DNA from: Stenopsyche tienmushanensis | Lineage: Eukaryota; Arthropoda; Insecta; Trichoptera; Stenopsychidae | Direction: 5' to 3' | Length of the DNA: 64,000 bases | Assembly (NCBI GenBank): GCA_008973525.1 | Contig: WACJ01000119.1 | Coordinates: forward strand, 744,001 to 808,000 | Shown: one piece after another, positions 31,379 to 43,270 of the stretch | Layout of the letters: every line of letters begins with the position of its first letter | How positions within the stretch are numbered: the stretch's first letter is position 1 | Translations under genes and position numbers: made by a program | Notes under the pieces: generated by a model | Database searches by the model: none | What the model saw: the letters and a program-made list of their open reading frames with translations, nothing else | What the model was told of the DNA's origin: nothing

Positions 31379-31509
31379 TTCTTTCCCGTATACGTCCTCT
31401 CGGGGATGCCCCAGCTGCATACGTCTGCCGCCATTACGCCTGCTCTCTACCGGTGACTGATGCTACGAAATTGGAGGAGCTGCTAGACGAGAAGCCGGAT
31501 AAATCCTAG
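31379..31509 (+). CDS. Spata20: SPATA20-like protein, terminal exon
   Basis: The acceptor TTTTTTCTCGTTGTAG ends at 31378 and the stop TAG is at 31507-31509. Joining the last base of exon 18480-18600 to TT here makes a valine codon and continues in frame as VLSRIRPLGDAPAAYVC, RHYACSLPVTDATKL and EELL, then a short charged tail. A-A/T-A-Y-V-C-x-x-x-A-C-S-x-P-V/I-T followed by a leucine-rich end is the distinctive C-terminus of SPATA20 proteins. The gene reads sense on the plus strand. No clear AATAAA was seen in the following 200 bp, so the poly(A) site is unplaced. Confidence 0.92.
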
Positions 31510-33470
31510 CTCCGCAGCAACAGATGCTGGGAAATCAACTGCAGCATTGGATGAATGAGATATTTTTATTGTGAAATATAAGGCCTAACCTCGTTTGGTT
31601 GAAGGATATAGTCTTTTATCATGGCGTCGTAGTGCTGCTAGAATTACGCCTTTTTTAAACTCTGTGCCAATGCTTTCAGTTTGTAACATTTACCGATACG
31701 GTTTTATTTATTATTATAATTTTAATTGCTTTTCTAATCGAATGCCTCCGTTTCGGCAGAGTTATGAAGATATCATTCGACGTTTGTATCATTAAGTCCT
31801 AAGTACTTGGGAGTGAATTCGTATAACCGAACATTGCTTTTAGTTTAATATCAAAATTGTTTGGCCAAATCGCGCCAAGGTCGGTTTAGCAAAATGTAAA
31901 ATGCCCATCTGACGAGGGTTTATACATAGATAATTAATTGGCAAGAAGAGGTCGAGGGCCAATCTTTAGATGAGGGTCTAAATTGAAATGAAAATGCCCT
32001 AGAAGAGGCCGCTTAAACGCCGTTTTGCCAAAATCGATCTTCAACTCTATTTATGTATGCAGTATTGGATGGAAATTAGTTTTCGCCCCCGGCAGAAAAA
32101 CTAACCGCGGTCCTCCCCTTTCGTTTGAGTCCCCAATTTCCTGTCGATTCTATTAAATCTGAACGTTTTTCATCCCGGATTTGTTATATTTTATATTTGA
32201 TATTTTATAAACCGTCTTTAATATCTGTCGGCTGTCATTGTTTATTAAATGGAACGCTCACAGCATGTGCGTGCATACTCATCAAATGGATAGAACTGAA
32301 TTTAAACCGGAGTAAATTTAAAAGCTTTTAGAGCATTTACTATCAATACATAGATAATCGATTGTATTACTCGAATAATTGCTCTCTATTTGCTATCATT
32401 CTCCATTAACACCTTAAGCCCTAAACAATTTTTAAATATTAAAATGCTCGATAAATCTGATTAGCTATAATCACATATTTTGTGATATTTTTATGTTTTG
32501 AATTTAATTTAAGATTGAAATGGCGTTTTATAATATGTATTTTATAATTTATTTTTATGCTTTAATATGAACCTAGTTCTTGAATTTTATGAAATCTAAA
32601 TAGGCGATGTTTGTGGTAAGCACACCATTGGCTTATTATGAAAATAGGATTCGATTGCTTTAAAAAATATATTTAACTTGTTTGCTTTATATTTAATTTG
32701 ATAAATATATAAAATATTCATAGAAATCTTCTAGGAAGTCTTTTATGTAAATAATTTAAAGGGGAGCTATTTTATTTCAGGTGGAAATTTAAAGCGGTCT
32801 CATTTGTCGCAGTACAATTTCAAACATACAGGGAATCCCCGATTTAAAATGCTTCAGATGTTCGCAAGTCGGGGATGTATTTTATTAAGAGCTTTACATG
32901 AAATGATAAATAAAGTAGTGGATCATAAATACATTCAAATGCATTAAATGTGCACCTTATAAATAGCATAGATAAAATCAAAAATATATATTTATTTTTT
33001 ATTAATGTGTTTCTCAATCTGTATTCAAATTATAGGTGAATATAAAAATATTTAGATTCGTTTGAAGTTGATATCAATGTTGATGCCTTTAGTATTGTAG
33101 TGCTATTACTATAAAGTATATTTTTGTAAGATTATAAGATAGTTATAACATTCGAAATGTAACATATATATTTTGTGTTCACGTTGTGTAATCTCAAAAA
33201 TCTTGAATAAAGGCGTAATTTAACATTAATTGTATATTTGAATGATTTATTTTCAGGCTTATTTAAAAAATGTATTTGAAAACAGTGCTTCATATTTGGA
33301 TCACTGAGTGTACAATGCATACCGTCAGGTCATAAATCAATGATGTTACCGCATTATTAGTATAGAAATTTGCTCATATTATTGATACTGATGTGATATT
33401 ATGGTAATTTAACTATTTTATTTTTTAGAAGACATCACACGATAACGCATCACTCAACATGTTCGTAGAA
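31510..33470. other. Downstream of SPATA20: no supported gene
   Basis: Includes the SPATA20 3' UTR of unknown length. A patch at 31850-32150 is less AT-rich. The rest is AT-rich with no repeat or coding motif that I could match. Confidence 0.4.
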
Positions 33471-33589
33471 TGACATATAGTTGACGCCACTATCGACACT
33501 TCTTCATTGGAGCATTCTTTTTAGGTCTGCAAATAGGTAATAGTCGCTGAGATCCTGAGAATACCTATTTATTGCGCTGAAACAATACC

Positions 33590-33760
33590 AAACAGCGCTC
33601 CGAATTATGGACGCGCTATATCCACGGTATCCACTTCGAACAAAGCTTTCTCATGGACAAATGTTGATGCAAAATGGTGAATACACTGCCGTCTGATGTC
33701 TTTAAGATGTCGGCTAACTCATGCAACTTCAATTTACGGTCGGCCGAAATCATTTTGTGA
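33590..33760 (-). pseudogene. Mariner helix-turn-helix fragment
   Basis: The minus strand encodes MISADRKLKLHELADILKTS and then DGSVFTILHQHLSMRKLCSK with WIPR, the second DNA-binding half of a mellifera-type mariner transposase. The preceding HTH and the catalytic domain are not recognised nearby. Frame is kept over about 55 codons. Confidence 0.75.
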
Positions 33761-34598
33761 TAATAATAAATAAATAAATAATAATTCTAATGCTATCGCA
33801 AGAATATATTGAATATTATATATATTTTTCTGAAGAAATATTCTGCCAATAATTTGAAGCAACGAGTGATCATAAGCAAGTTAGTATCTTTCCCGGTCAT
33901 ATTTTTCAATCATGGCATAAAAATTAATTGGTTTCATGTCAATTTTTTCATGTATTTATTTGGAACTTATCCTTTATAATATGAGTAATTATTGTAATTT
34001 TTATCATGAAAAAAAATAATGAAAAATTAATGCTAAACGTGTAAGTTTTTCCCTCACGAGTGTCATTAGGTTGTTTTTGCTCCCGGCAGAGTTTACTTGA
34101 TTTGTTTTTAACGCTCACTTGATTACCCCCTGACAAAGGAAAAATTTCCCCCTTTTTCGAAATAGGTCAATAAAAAGGTAAACAGACATAGACAAATATT
34201 TCAGGACGTGGATTCGGATAAATTAGGAGCGCCTTTTGGGGACTCGTCTTTTTATGTTCATAATTAATAATTTGTGCGCTCTTAGAATGGGTCTTCAGAA
34301 TAAATCTACAGGGTGCGGCAGAGGAACTACCTTATTTTAAAATTAAATTACAATGCAAAAACAGTATAGGATTAATTAGCCTCCGTTCTGGTTAACGCAT
34401 TGAAATTGAGATTTTATTAGGGTATGGCAGGGAAATTTCTTTATTTGAAACGCGCGTCTTTGTTACTATCATTTCACTCGATTAAGCACCGCCTGAGATG
34501 TCGCTAGGTCACACTAGACTACTGGACGTTCCAGTTCCATATCGTGATCATGTGGAAATATCTGAGTTTGGCATCCAATCCCGAGGCGCTCTTTCGTT

Positions 34599-34633
34599 GT
34601 ATCAGCGGTCCGAAATACGGACGGGTTGGACAC
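34599..34633 (+). repeat. Recurrent hairpin repeat, copy 3
   Basis: GTATC.../GACAC outer pairing has one mismatch. The inner pairing GGTCC with GGAC keeps four pairs. Flanked as in copy 4 by GAGGCGCT upstream. Lies inside the TA-flanked element. Confidence 0.55.
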
Positions 34634-35111
34634 GCAGACTTTGTGACGATTTCCTTTAAGTTTAGAGCATTGTGTAGAAGCTACATGAAGAATTGTATCT
34701 CTGGGGCATTCTACGATATCTATTGAATTGACTAGGACCCTTCAATATCCATTCACAGGAAGGGGTCACATCCATTTCGCCCGCGTCAAAACTCTCAAAA
34801 CATTGGGTTAAATGGAGACCAGGTTTTCTGGTACATGTCACACAACTAAAATGTGTCTCCTTCCTCCCACCTGGGATTTTCCTATTGGAATATATTAGAC
34901 AGTCTTTATGATTCCCCTCCGGATTGGCATAAATTAAATGAGACTCATTTTCTAGTCGTTGCTACTTGTCCGTAGTGGATACTCATTCTGGTTTTTTATT
35001 TGGGTATCTAAAATCACCAATGGGGTTCAATAATAATTCCGTATGAAACGTTTTGTGTTTCATCGGCTTTTTTCCTTCTTTTATGGCAAATTTTTGTGCA
35101 AAATGTAAGCA

Positions 35112-35650
35112 TTAATTATGGATACCCCAAAACTTCAGAAAAACAGTTTTATCTGCCATTTCAGGTTTTTCCTGATGAAACGCATATGATGAAACGTACT
35201 CATCCGCTACATCTACATCTCCCATGTGCTTGTTGTAATTTACTATTATACTAGATGTCTGCACTTCTTCGTTTCTTCTCGTGGTAGCTAATAGTGTAGT
35301 ATTTACAATTGGAAGAGATGAATTTGAAAATTGATTCACGCCAAGAGCGCGCGTCAAGAGTCACTACCTGTGTTTAGGATTTTACCTGTGCAACAGACCC
35401 TTTCCTTTGTATCTATAGCAGGTAGGTGATACATTTTAAAATATCGTAAAAACCAATTTTCCTTTCCAAATTCTGTCCTAAATACGATACGCAAAAAATC
35501 ACTTGAATTTAAATCTGAGTGGAAAAAAAATGTCGATCCAGGCTCGACATAGGACACACTGGAATAAAATTTATGTCGACTCAGACTCGACATAGGATTC
35601 ACCGGAATTAATTCGATGTCGAGTCAGACTCGACATAGGATCTCAAAGAA
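35112..35650 (-). pseudogene. Decayed piggyBac transposase with one terminus
   Basis: The minus strand (about 35265-35115) encodes SIIVNYNKHMGDVDVADEY and then KPEMADKTVFLKFWGI, equivalent to the third catalytic aspartate block and following helix of piggyBac transposases (compare ADYTKHMGGVDIADHY in the intact copy). The first two catalytic blocks are missing. At 35531-35637 three units of about 43 bp each contain a palindrome of the type GTCGAGTCAGACTCGAC. The terminus near 35640-35656 matches the right end of the 30950-31191 MITE, with the terminal bases eroded. Confidence 0.75.
35531..35637. repeat. Three tandem palindromic subterminal repeats
   Basis: Units at about 35531, 35574 and 35617 each hold a near-perfect palindrome (GTCGAYYCAGRCTCGAC type) followed by ATAGGA and ACACTGGAATAAA or similar. 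They have the place and symmetry of transposase binding sites at a piggyBac end. Confidence 0.7.
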
Positions 35651-35908
35651 TTTGAGATAACAAAAGTATTTTGAAGGCATGAATGAGCCAATAGCGATCG
35701 TTTTCCACGTTATTTCATAATCGACGATATATCGTTTCTTAGCACTTTAACGGTTAAATTTCAATTTTGCATCATAGAGAAATGGCATGGACCTAATTAT
35801 TGGGTCCAATATACAGTTTCGATTAGAGGATGGTCATGATACTACATCTTCTATACTGTTCGTGTTATTCATTTTTAAAATAGGGTAGTTCCCCTGCCGC
35901 ATCCTGTA

Positions 35909-37654
35909 TATATGGAGAAGTTCCTCATGCGTCAGCTTCGTTCGTTTGGTCTCATGTATGCTTGTAGATCCGGGACGGAATATCTGTTCCCAGGGAGGGA
36001 TCATTACTGTATTTTTCTTTTATATTCCGCGGCCTCCGTGGGGGTGGCATCTGCCACTGACAGACGGGGGAATTTTAATATTATTGTTTGCTGTCCGGAT
36101 TTTTAATATCTTCGTGTCTGCAGCCGACTTTTCGAAGGAATAATGGAATGACAGGACGACCTGCGTCGGCGGTGTTCACAATTTTATTTCGTCCATGTGG
36201 CGATGTAAGGATGGGTTGTGTGTGGCTATGGCGAAAATAGAAAGGCACGCGTGGACACGTGTGTTTAAGTTCGGACACGTGTTTTGCCCCTTTTTTGTTA
36301 CGTTTAGAGTAATGCTCAAATCAACATGCGAACATGACGTATTATTTTAACGTTCAAACGTTCGCACGTGGAGTTGGACTTGACGCCTCGCATATACAAG
36401 TCGAGTATTTTAAGCCCTGTCGTGCGGGCTGGAAGAGCTTATAACGTCTCTATCCTGCAGGAGTTTGATACTTATAAATTCTTCAATGACGCAGACGTAA
36501 GAGACAGTCTACAAAACTTCCCACTGGAAGTTTGAATGAAGATTGATCATGATAGATAGACCAAAATATAGTTTGTCATTTCAAAAAAAAAAAAGATCTA
36601 TTTGAATTCACAATGCATACTATTTTTATTATATATACTTATCGTTTATAGTATTTCCATCTTAGTCGCATACATCTTATACACGTTAGCAAAAAGCAAA
36701 GCAACCTCTATGCCAGTGGTTTGCCTATTTTATTATATATTACACAAACGTGTATTTTTCTTTCAGCTAACAATTTTCGCATAAATAAAGCAAGACATAA
36801 TCGTCGCGTTATACTAGCAATATTCGGACATACCTTTATATAAAGCAAATAAAATAATATACACTAGATTAACCTTGATATGTAACTGGGATCAGCCTTC
36901 ATAAATAGTCGCATGAATAGAGATAGTATTCAATGGCATAGTAAAGGTGCTATGTGGCCATGGCCTTAATCCAAGATCAGGACACGATATTATAATATAT
37001 TCTGAATGAGCAATTCCAAAGAATTGGTACATTATGTAAAATCATAGTGTCATTAAATGACGCAATTTAAATCCAAGACAAGATTCTGCAAGTGGTAGAA
37101 CTTTATGATTGAGGAATCTGAGACGGTAGTTAGGCGTCTTAATGGGATCTCTCTCCAGGATGGCTGTCAACATGAGCACATGATATGTTGACAGGGTGCC
37201 AACTATGAGATCTCTCACACGAGACCGTTTTCATATTTCATCGCCGCATACTTAATGCTCATTATTTGTAATTTTGTCGGTGTTATTATTTGGCGCGTCG
37301 TGCAACGATCAACACCGGCCTCCAGTGAATTTATTTAGATGTACATAACATGATGATTTTATACAACACAATTAGAACCGTTGTCACAATCATTTAAATC
37401 ATTTTTTTGACAGCGAGTTCCAAAAATATTTGTGCGTTTCATTGTCTTATTGCACAACATAAAAATAATTTTTGTAGCATATATATTATTCTAATTTCTT
37501 GCCGTCAATCGATTTTCGCAAACACATTCATCATTTCTCAAGATTTTTTAAGACTTTGTCGCAAAAGAAGAAGTTTACAATATGTTTAATAAGTACACGT
37601 TATTAACACAAAAAACTTATGTATTATGCGAATTTATTATATCATTTGAGCGAT
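35909..37654. other. No supported gene
   Basis: A GC-richer patch at 35940-36290 is open in several frames with no motif recognised. The rest is AT-rich and empty as far as I can see. Confidence 0.4.
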
Positions 37655-38355
37655 GCAATCAATAAAAAATGGCCGCATTTGGCTAAAAAGAAAGTGTGAT
37701 TTCATCAAGACAATGCACTTGTAGTGTGAGAGAATTATCATTCTCATGCAATGGTGATATTAATCTGTGCAGATTTAATTCGCCAGATTAACAACTACAT
37801 CTTCCATCTCTCTTTAGGCGCAATGTGTCAGTTTAACAGCGCCATCTTCTGTGGCGTTGCGTGACGCGCAAGAGGCGGTATTCGTGAGGAATTATTGGAT
37901 AGCCTTGGCCGCGGGAAGACGTCCTTCATGCGGCTAGAGCTCTCTCTTTCTCATGTTTAATAAATAAGTCATCTTAGATAAGAGTTTTTATATTTGACGC
38001 CCGTCCAACTCCATCCATCCATCCGGCTACACTGACGGCCTGAAAGCAGAACGGACCTGCCGCCGCCACAGCGCAGCCATCTCGTTCCACACGTCTGTTA
38101 TCGCGATAGCCAAAATCAATGAGCTAATGTAAGAATTGCTTCTTCATGCACCCTAGGACAATTTTCTTATTCCGATGGTAAAATATTTGCCGACTATGAA
38201 GAGGTGAAATCGACGGTTGATGATAATTTTGAGGAGCTCGATGGTTTTCACTATAAACAGTGTATCGAAGCTATTGAACATCGCAGGAAAAAGAGTATTG
38301 AACTGAAAGAAAATTATATGTTTTGTGTTGTAAAAAAACATAAAAGAATAAAATA
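37655..38355 (+). pseudogene. Mariner transposase relic interrupted by an LTR-like repeat
   Basis: The plus strand reads WPHLAKKKV, a stop, then FHQDNAL at 37666-37719, the block holding the second catalytic aspartate. After 370 bp of LTR-like sequence the frame resumes (38105 on) with AKINEL, then FADYEEVKSTVDDNFEELDG and FHYKQCIEAIEH, the C-terminus. This shows the LTR-like copy E entered an older mariner. N-terminal parts are missing. Confidence 0.8.
37720..38090 (+). mobile_element. LTR-like repeat, copy E
   Basis: Starts TGTAGTGTGAGAG and follows the family order: GATATTAATCTGTGCAG, GCGCAATGTGTCAG, ACAGCGCCATCTTCTGTGG, GGCCGCGGGAAGACGTCC, TTTAATAAATAAGTCATCT, CCGTCCAACTCC, ending near GCAGCCATCTCGTTCCA. 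The surrounding mariner frame fixes both edges to within a few bases. Confidence 0.7.
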
Positions 38356-38373
38356 TCGTGTGTGTATGATACT

Positions 38374-38665
38374 GTAACATTGAGGCGGGGGCAGAGTTCC
38401 CGGGCGGCTCCCCACCCCCACGGGCTCGTCAGGATGGCTGCGCTAGCAAACGGATCCGTTATTCTATTGGGCCGTGATGTTGCTGTATTAATGGATGGGA
38501 ATAGACGGCCGTCGAATAGAAAGACTCTTCTCTAAATAACTATTTATTCCACACGAGAGTGAGAAATCTGGCCGCAGGAGGGACGAACTCCCGAAGCCAA
38601 GGCTAACCGACCAACGATCAACCGGCAACAGTGCACGCGCAAGAAGCGATTGTGATGGACATGAG
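38374..38665 (-). mobile_element. LTR-like repeat, copy F, truncated
   Basis: Begins TGTAACATTGAGGCGG (the inverted 3' end), then GGATGGGAATAGACGG, GAAAGACTCTTCTCTAAATA, CTATTTATT, GGCCGCAGGAGGGACGA and GTGCACGCGCAAGAAGCGA. The 5' half of the LTR is missing. It lies inverted to copy E, 280 bp away. Confidence 0.6.
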
Positions 38666-38699
38666 AATTGAAGATACATCTTGGTGTGATATAGTGAAA

Positions 38700-39439
38700 G
38701 ACTGAATAAACTATTTATTTAAACATTAGCTTAAATTATATTACGAGTATACACAATTGGTATTCAGGCGACAAGCCATTTCTTCAGATGAAATCTTCGC
38801 TATGACAAAAATCTAAGCGTGCAAATCTCGTTCGAATTCGAGCAAATTCACAAAGCTGCCGAAAATCCAATAAAACGTACATTCGAATATGAAAATGTTC
38901 AATAAGCGATAACATTGATTGGGCCGTTAGATTTGTTGCGCCGATAGGGGAATTACCCGGCATCCTATATATCTCAATAAAAATTGATTCGTTCGGGCGC
39001 CTTCTGAAAATGCACACTCACGTTTTCGTTTTGAGTTATTCAGCGCGTGTTCGCACGGGTTCAACAATTCATCGATCTGCGAGTGTGGATGAGTGGATGG
39101 GCCGTGAGCCGTCCCGGTGCCTTTGCTTACCCACATTCACCCGCCCCTCGGATGCAACAGGCGACCTCCGAAACCCATTGTTCCGGCCCACCTCACTCTC
39201 CCAAGTGCTTAATTTTGTATTACTCCAGCAAATGTGGCAATTTAGAGACACTAAGTCTACTTGTGGTTAAATGAAACACCATCAAATCTCGGTTAAGCGT
39301 CATGGTTTATTTTACCATCGACGGCGTAACCCGAGGAACCACCAAATGCAGCTATCAATTTAAGCCAGTCCATCATAATTAGATCTCGTACGGACAAGCT
39401 AAAAAACATGATTATCAATGGTCAAATGTATTACAAAGG
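38700..39439. other. No supported gene
   Basis: 39010-39210 is GC-richer and open on both strands, without a recognised family. TAGGGGAATTACCCGGCATC at about 38947 loosely resembles the right end of the 34309-35906 element. Confidence 0.35.
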
Positions 39440-40310
39440 TAGGTAAAATAATTCTAACGTGAAGGGTGGCATTTTTAATAACGACCCCCTTGTACGCTAT
39501 CGCGTGACTCAACATAACGCGAGCCTTGGCAGGTGTTTTTTTCCAGATCCTATGCACAAACACACATATGACAAAAGACGCAGTTACGCCATCACCAATT
39601 TGATTTGGTACCGAAGAAAAAATGCGAGAAGTAGCATCATCTGTTGCGCAACGCGTTATTATTCGTTTTTATTTAAGCAGCCTCAGCGTCAACTAGCAGC
39701 TGGCAGTAATAGGCACCACCGTCTGTCTGTCATATAAAAATGAATAAAATGCCTTTTGAGTCCCATAAATGCCATCTCTATTCCAGCAGGCTGTTGAGTT
39801 TCTTTCACTCCATGCTCGATGTCTTGTTTTCTGGGGTGTAGTTGTGGATCTAAGTTTCATCACATGTTACAATATGATCCAAAAAAACCTCTCCTATTTC
39901 TTCATAGCAATTCAAAAGTCATTGAGAGATGTCTTTCTGTACGTTATGTTGTGCCTCGCTGAGCAGATGTGGAACCCACCTTGCTGATATTTTTCTGTAT
40001 CCATGATGATTCGATACAATGGTATAAATACTTCCAACAATAACTATCGTAATGCCTTCCACAATCACCCTCCACAAGGTTTCTCACGGCTCGAATGTTA
40101 TTTTCATTGATGCTCGCTACAGGACGCCGTTTATGACTTTCATTTTATACATTATCTCGACCTTCAAAGAGTTTTTGGGCTCAATCAAACACTTGGGTCT
40201 TACTGGGAATAGCATCACCAAACTGTGCCCCAAGTTTCATCAAAATTGCATTTGTTGTACGCCTTCGTTTAAGTAAAACGAATAATTGCGCGTTGCGCAA
40301 CAGAGGATGC
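39440..40310 (-). pseudogene. Mariner-family relic of a second lineage
   Basis: The minus strand encodes, through many breaks, QFGDAIPSKTQVFD near 40230, ENNIRAVRNLVEGDC near 40090, VFLDHIVTCDET and IHNYTPENKTSSMEW near 39865-39795, and KGILFIF near 39750. DET-x-IHxYTPExKxxSMEW holds the first catalytic aspartate of mariner-like transposases. The N-terminal edge near 40290 (GCGCGTTGCGCAAC) recurs at 58760. No intact frame remains. Confidence 0.7.
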
Positions 40311-40454
40311 TACTTCTCGCTCACTCATGACTATGTTGAACGCGTTTATTAAGGCCGTGTGTGTGATTCAAAAAAGCTCAATTAGCATATATAAATACAA
40401 TATATCCTTGTCAAATCGAAAAAATGGTGTTGCGTAGGTCCCCTTGTCGTCTCC

Positions 40455-40661
40455 ATGGGATCCGCAATCTTCCACCACGAAAAACATTTCGAGTCGCGGG
40501 ATAGTCTGAGTGCCAGATGCGCCTCTGATCTTAGCGTGAAGGGGTTCGGCGAGAAGGACGGGACTCTAAGTATCGATTGGGCTCCGCAGCCTCGACACGG
40601 ATTCGCAGCATACGACGGAATCTTTTATTTTACATCCGTAGAGGGGGCTCTTTATCTCTAA
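40455..40661 (+). CDS. Unrecognised small ORF, GC-rich
   Basis: A 68-codon ORF starting in a favourable context (CTCCATGG) and much richer in G and C than its surroundings. The protein has acidic and aromatic residues (DGTLSIDWAPQPRHGF, then YDGIFYFTSVEGALYL at the end) but no signal peptide, membrane segment or motif I recognise. An ATTAAA lies about 50 bp past the stop. It may be an exon, a small gene, or a GC-rich repeat fragment. Codon composition is the only support. Confidence 0.25.
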   Translation: MGSAIFHHEKHFESRDSLSARCASDLSVKGFGEKDGTLSIDWAPQPRHGFAAYDGIFYFTSVEGALYL

Positions 40662-41049
40662 GCGCTTAATCGACAACGCCAATAGGAGGATCCTCAAAAA
40701 GAGAGGAAAACAATTAAAACAGTGAGATCTGTTAACCCTTTGAGCGGTGAGTTAATTGTAAATTGACTAAAATAATTTAATTTGCAAATACGCGATTATA
40801 CTCATAAAAAGATTCATAATAAAATGTATTTACCATCCCATATTATGACGATGACCACGAGGCGGAGGCTTCCAATTACGAGGCCAAATGTAACTCGAAA
40901 TTTAGCCATGATATTTAGTTTATACGCCAACAATCAAACACGACCAGTCAGCAAGATTTCCCAGAAAGAACAGAAATCGCGTTTGTCCTGCAACCCTCAG
41001 GATCTTCCCCCACTATATGCACAAAATAACTTATTGTATAGTTAATCCG

Positions 41050-41480
41050 GGGTTAAAGGTTGGAATTGGGGGGTCTTTTCGTTCCTCAGTTTTTATTCCT
41101 ATCTTTAAACGCGTTTTTTAACGCGGTTGACATCATATTTCAAGTTTTAATTAATAGTTTTACTTCAAATTTGGTACAAACTGTTTTTTTTTAATCTAAC
41201 CTTCTATCGTGTCTACCAAGTGTCAAAATTTTATTTTTAACTATTTAAAAAAAAAATTAAAACTGAAAAAACAAGACCCAAAAAAATTTTTTTAAACAGT
41301 CTCTGTTTTTCGATTTTTTTTCATCTTTCTTTGAGGTAGGGACTATAGCGACATCTTTTCCCGTTTTTTTAAATTTTTATTTTGGATAATGCCCTTAAAG
41401 TCTATAACTTTTCCATTTTTTTTATATTTTGTAAATGTCAAATATAAAAATACCTTTAATAATAAAAAAAAATCTACGCA
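41050..41480. repeat. AT-rich interspersed repeat family, copy 1
   Basis: Shares GGTTGACATCATATTTCAAG, TACTTCAAATTTGGTA, ACCTTCTAT, TTATTTTTAACTATTTAAA and TTTTTTTAAACAGTCTC with 62580-62760, and parts with 48340-48510 and 56990-57200. The copies are long T- and A-rich spacers with short conserved words. Non-coding. Confidence 0.45.
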
Positions 41481-43264
41481 AATATAATATTTAACAATAA
41501 TTTTACAGGTTAAATAATTTACAAAAATGTTTCTTTTATTGTGTTTGCACTCAAACTGAGCTCAAATATAAAGTCTCAAAATACGCGAAAACTTTTCGAT
41601 ACCCATTATAATTTTAAGTAAAAAATTGCAAAGATGCTTTGATGTAATTAATTTAAGAACGTCGTGCAGCTTTATTTTGTATCTCAAAGCTTAACTTTGT
41701 CAAAGAATGGAAGCTTTCGTGTAGCACTCGACATTTGCATATAGCTTTAGATGACCGTGATCAACATTTTTTTCAAATAGTGAGCACTTTTATTCCGCAA
41801 AAGCATTTCGCTTGTGTTATTTCGCCGTATCTCGAATGCACCCTCATTAATATTGTATCTATTTTTACTCAGCTGCAGCAACAAGGGTGGATGTTGTATT
41901 TTCCGGCTTGTCGTGTTGTTCTATGAATATTTTATGGCTCAGGAGGCTCATTCGTTAGGAAATCAATATCGTCGGTTCATTGATCCTTCAGCAGCTTTTA
42001 ATATACGCCTACAAATAGATACACCGCGAACGTTCAATTTAATGCATTTCGTCCTTAAAATAGATCCAAACATCCCGCAGGAGAAGCGAAAGCTCAGCGC
42101 TTTCAGCCGCTGCGACTTTGGATCATTTTAATTTTTTTCTCTCTCCTATGAAAAGCATCTCTATTTAATGAAGTTAAAAGGGTTGGCATTGTAAAGATGT
42201 CTAAAAATGTAATTCGAGATGCTGCTCGATTTTTCTATAGGTGCGCCCGAGGAATTGTTACCGTCCACACAAAAGAATAGATTTCGAAAAGTAATAAAGA
42301 GCTGAAATTTCAGCACACAAAGCATTATATTGATCAAAACCAGACGCCATTCACATATCTATTATGCTGCAAAAGCAGAACGTAGTTTCAAGTCAAACGA
42401 TTGATTAATTAAAGCCTTCATCTTATGATGTTTATGCAATTTTGTTAACACGTCCCCGTCCGGCCGGTTTTTAAAGGCAATTATGCTGAAAAATTAATTA
42501 CGGGGAATTGAAGCTCTGATTTATTGCCCGCATTAAAATTGATTGAATTATTCATAGGCAATAAACTGTCTTGTATTCGGCTCGTAAATATCCAGACAAA
42601 CAGTACGTTTTCCATTAATCTATTTTCGACATAATAATGTGCATGTTGAACGACATAATTAATACAAACAAGATGCAATTAGAAAATATTTAATAAGACA
42701 CACATTGGAAGTATATAGAACACTTTTAGCTCAATAATACAGAACCAAATTAAGGAATTAACAATGAAAATGGGGATAAAAGGTACAAATATAGCGACTT
42801 TTAATAGGGACGCTCGAACTTTGTAAGGTTATACCGGCCATGTTATTGAAGCAACATCAATTAAATTTATTGTAAAGTATTTAATAATATATGGCAAATT
42901 TTATAAAATAGCATTGAATAACGAGTACAAATACGCGCCGGCAAATTCAGTCAGATATATGCGACAATCGTTGAAAATTATACCTACCGAATACCCACCC
43001 CAAAGCAAAATTGCAGCAGATATTAAAACGATATTATATTTCATATTTAATGCCATTAAATAATCTTTTAATTATATTAAAAATTGAGTAGATATCTTAT
43101 ACACAACTTGTTTAATTTACATTTATAAATTGAGCACCCTTATTGAAATACCCTGGATCTTGGTAATAAAATTCAAAAATTGGACGTATCCAAGTTAATT
43201 TGCACGATTGTCATAAAAATGACTTTTTTTTATAAAAAAACACTTATTAAAACACTCTCCCCGC
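41481..43264. other. No supported gene
   Basis: AT-rich sequence with no coding block, repeat match or RNA gene recognised. Confidence 0.5.
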
Positions 43265-43270
43265 AGTTCA

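Larger units (their letters stand above)
34309..35906. mobile_element. TA-flanked transposon with 34-bp inverted ends, nested
   Basis: The left end CAGGGTGCGGCAG then AGGAACTACCTTATTTTAAAA. The right end, read inward, is CAGGATGCGGCAG then GGGAACTACCCTATTTTAAAA. 31 of 34 bases agree and TA flanks both sides (34307-34308, 35907-35908), as in Tc1/mariner elements. A third related block, GGGTATGGCAGGGAAATTTC, lies inside at about 34421. The interior holds hairpin repeat copy 3, a piece of the 27900-type repeat (34735-34790) and the decayed piggyBac copy. No transposase of its own was recognised. Confidence 0.7.
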
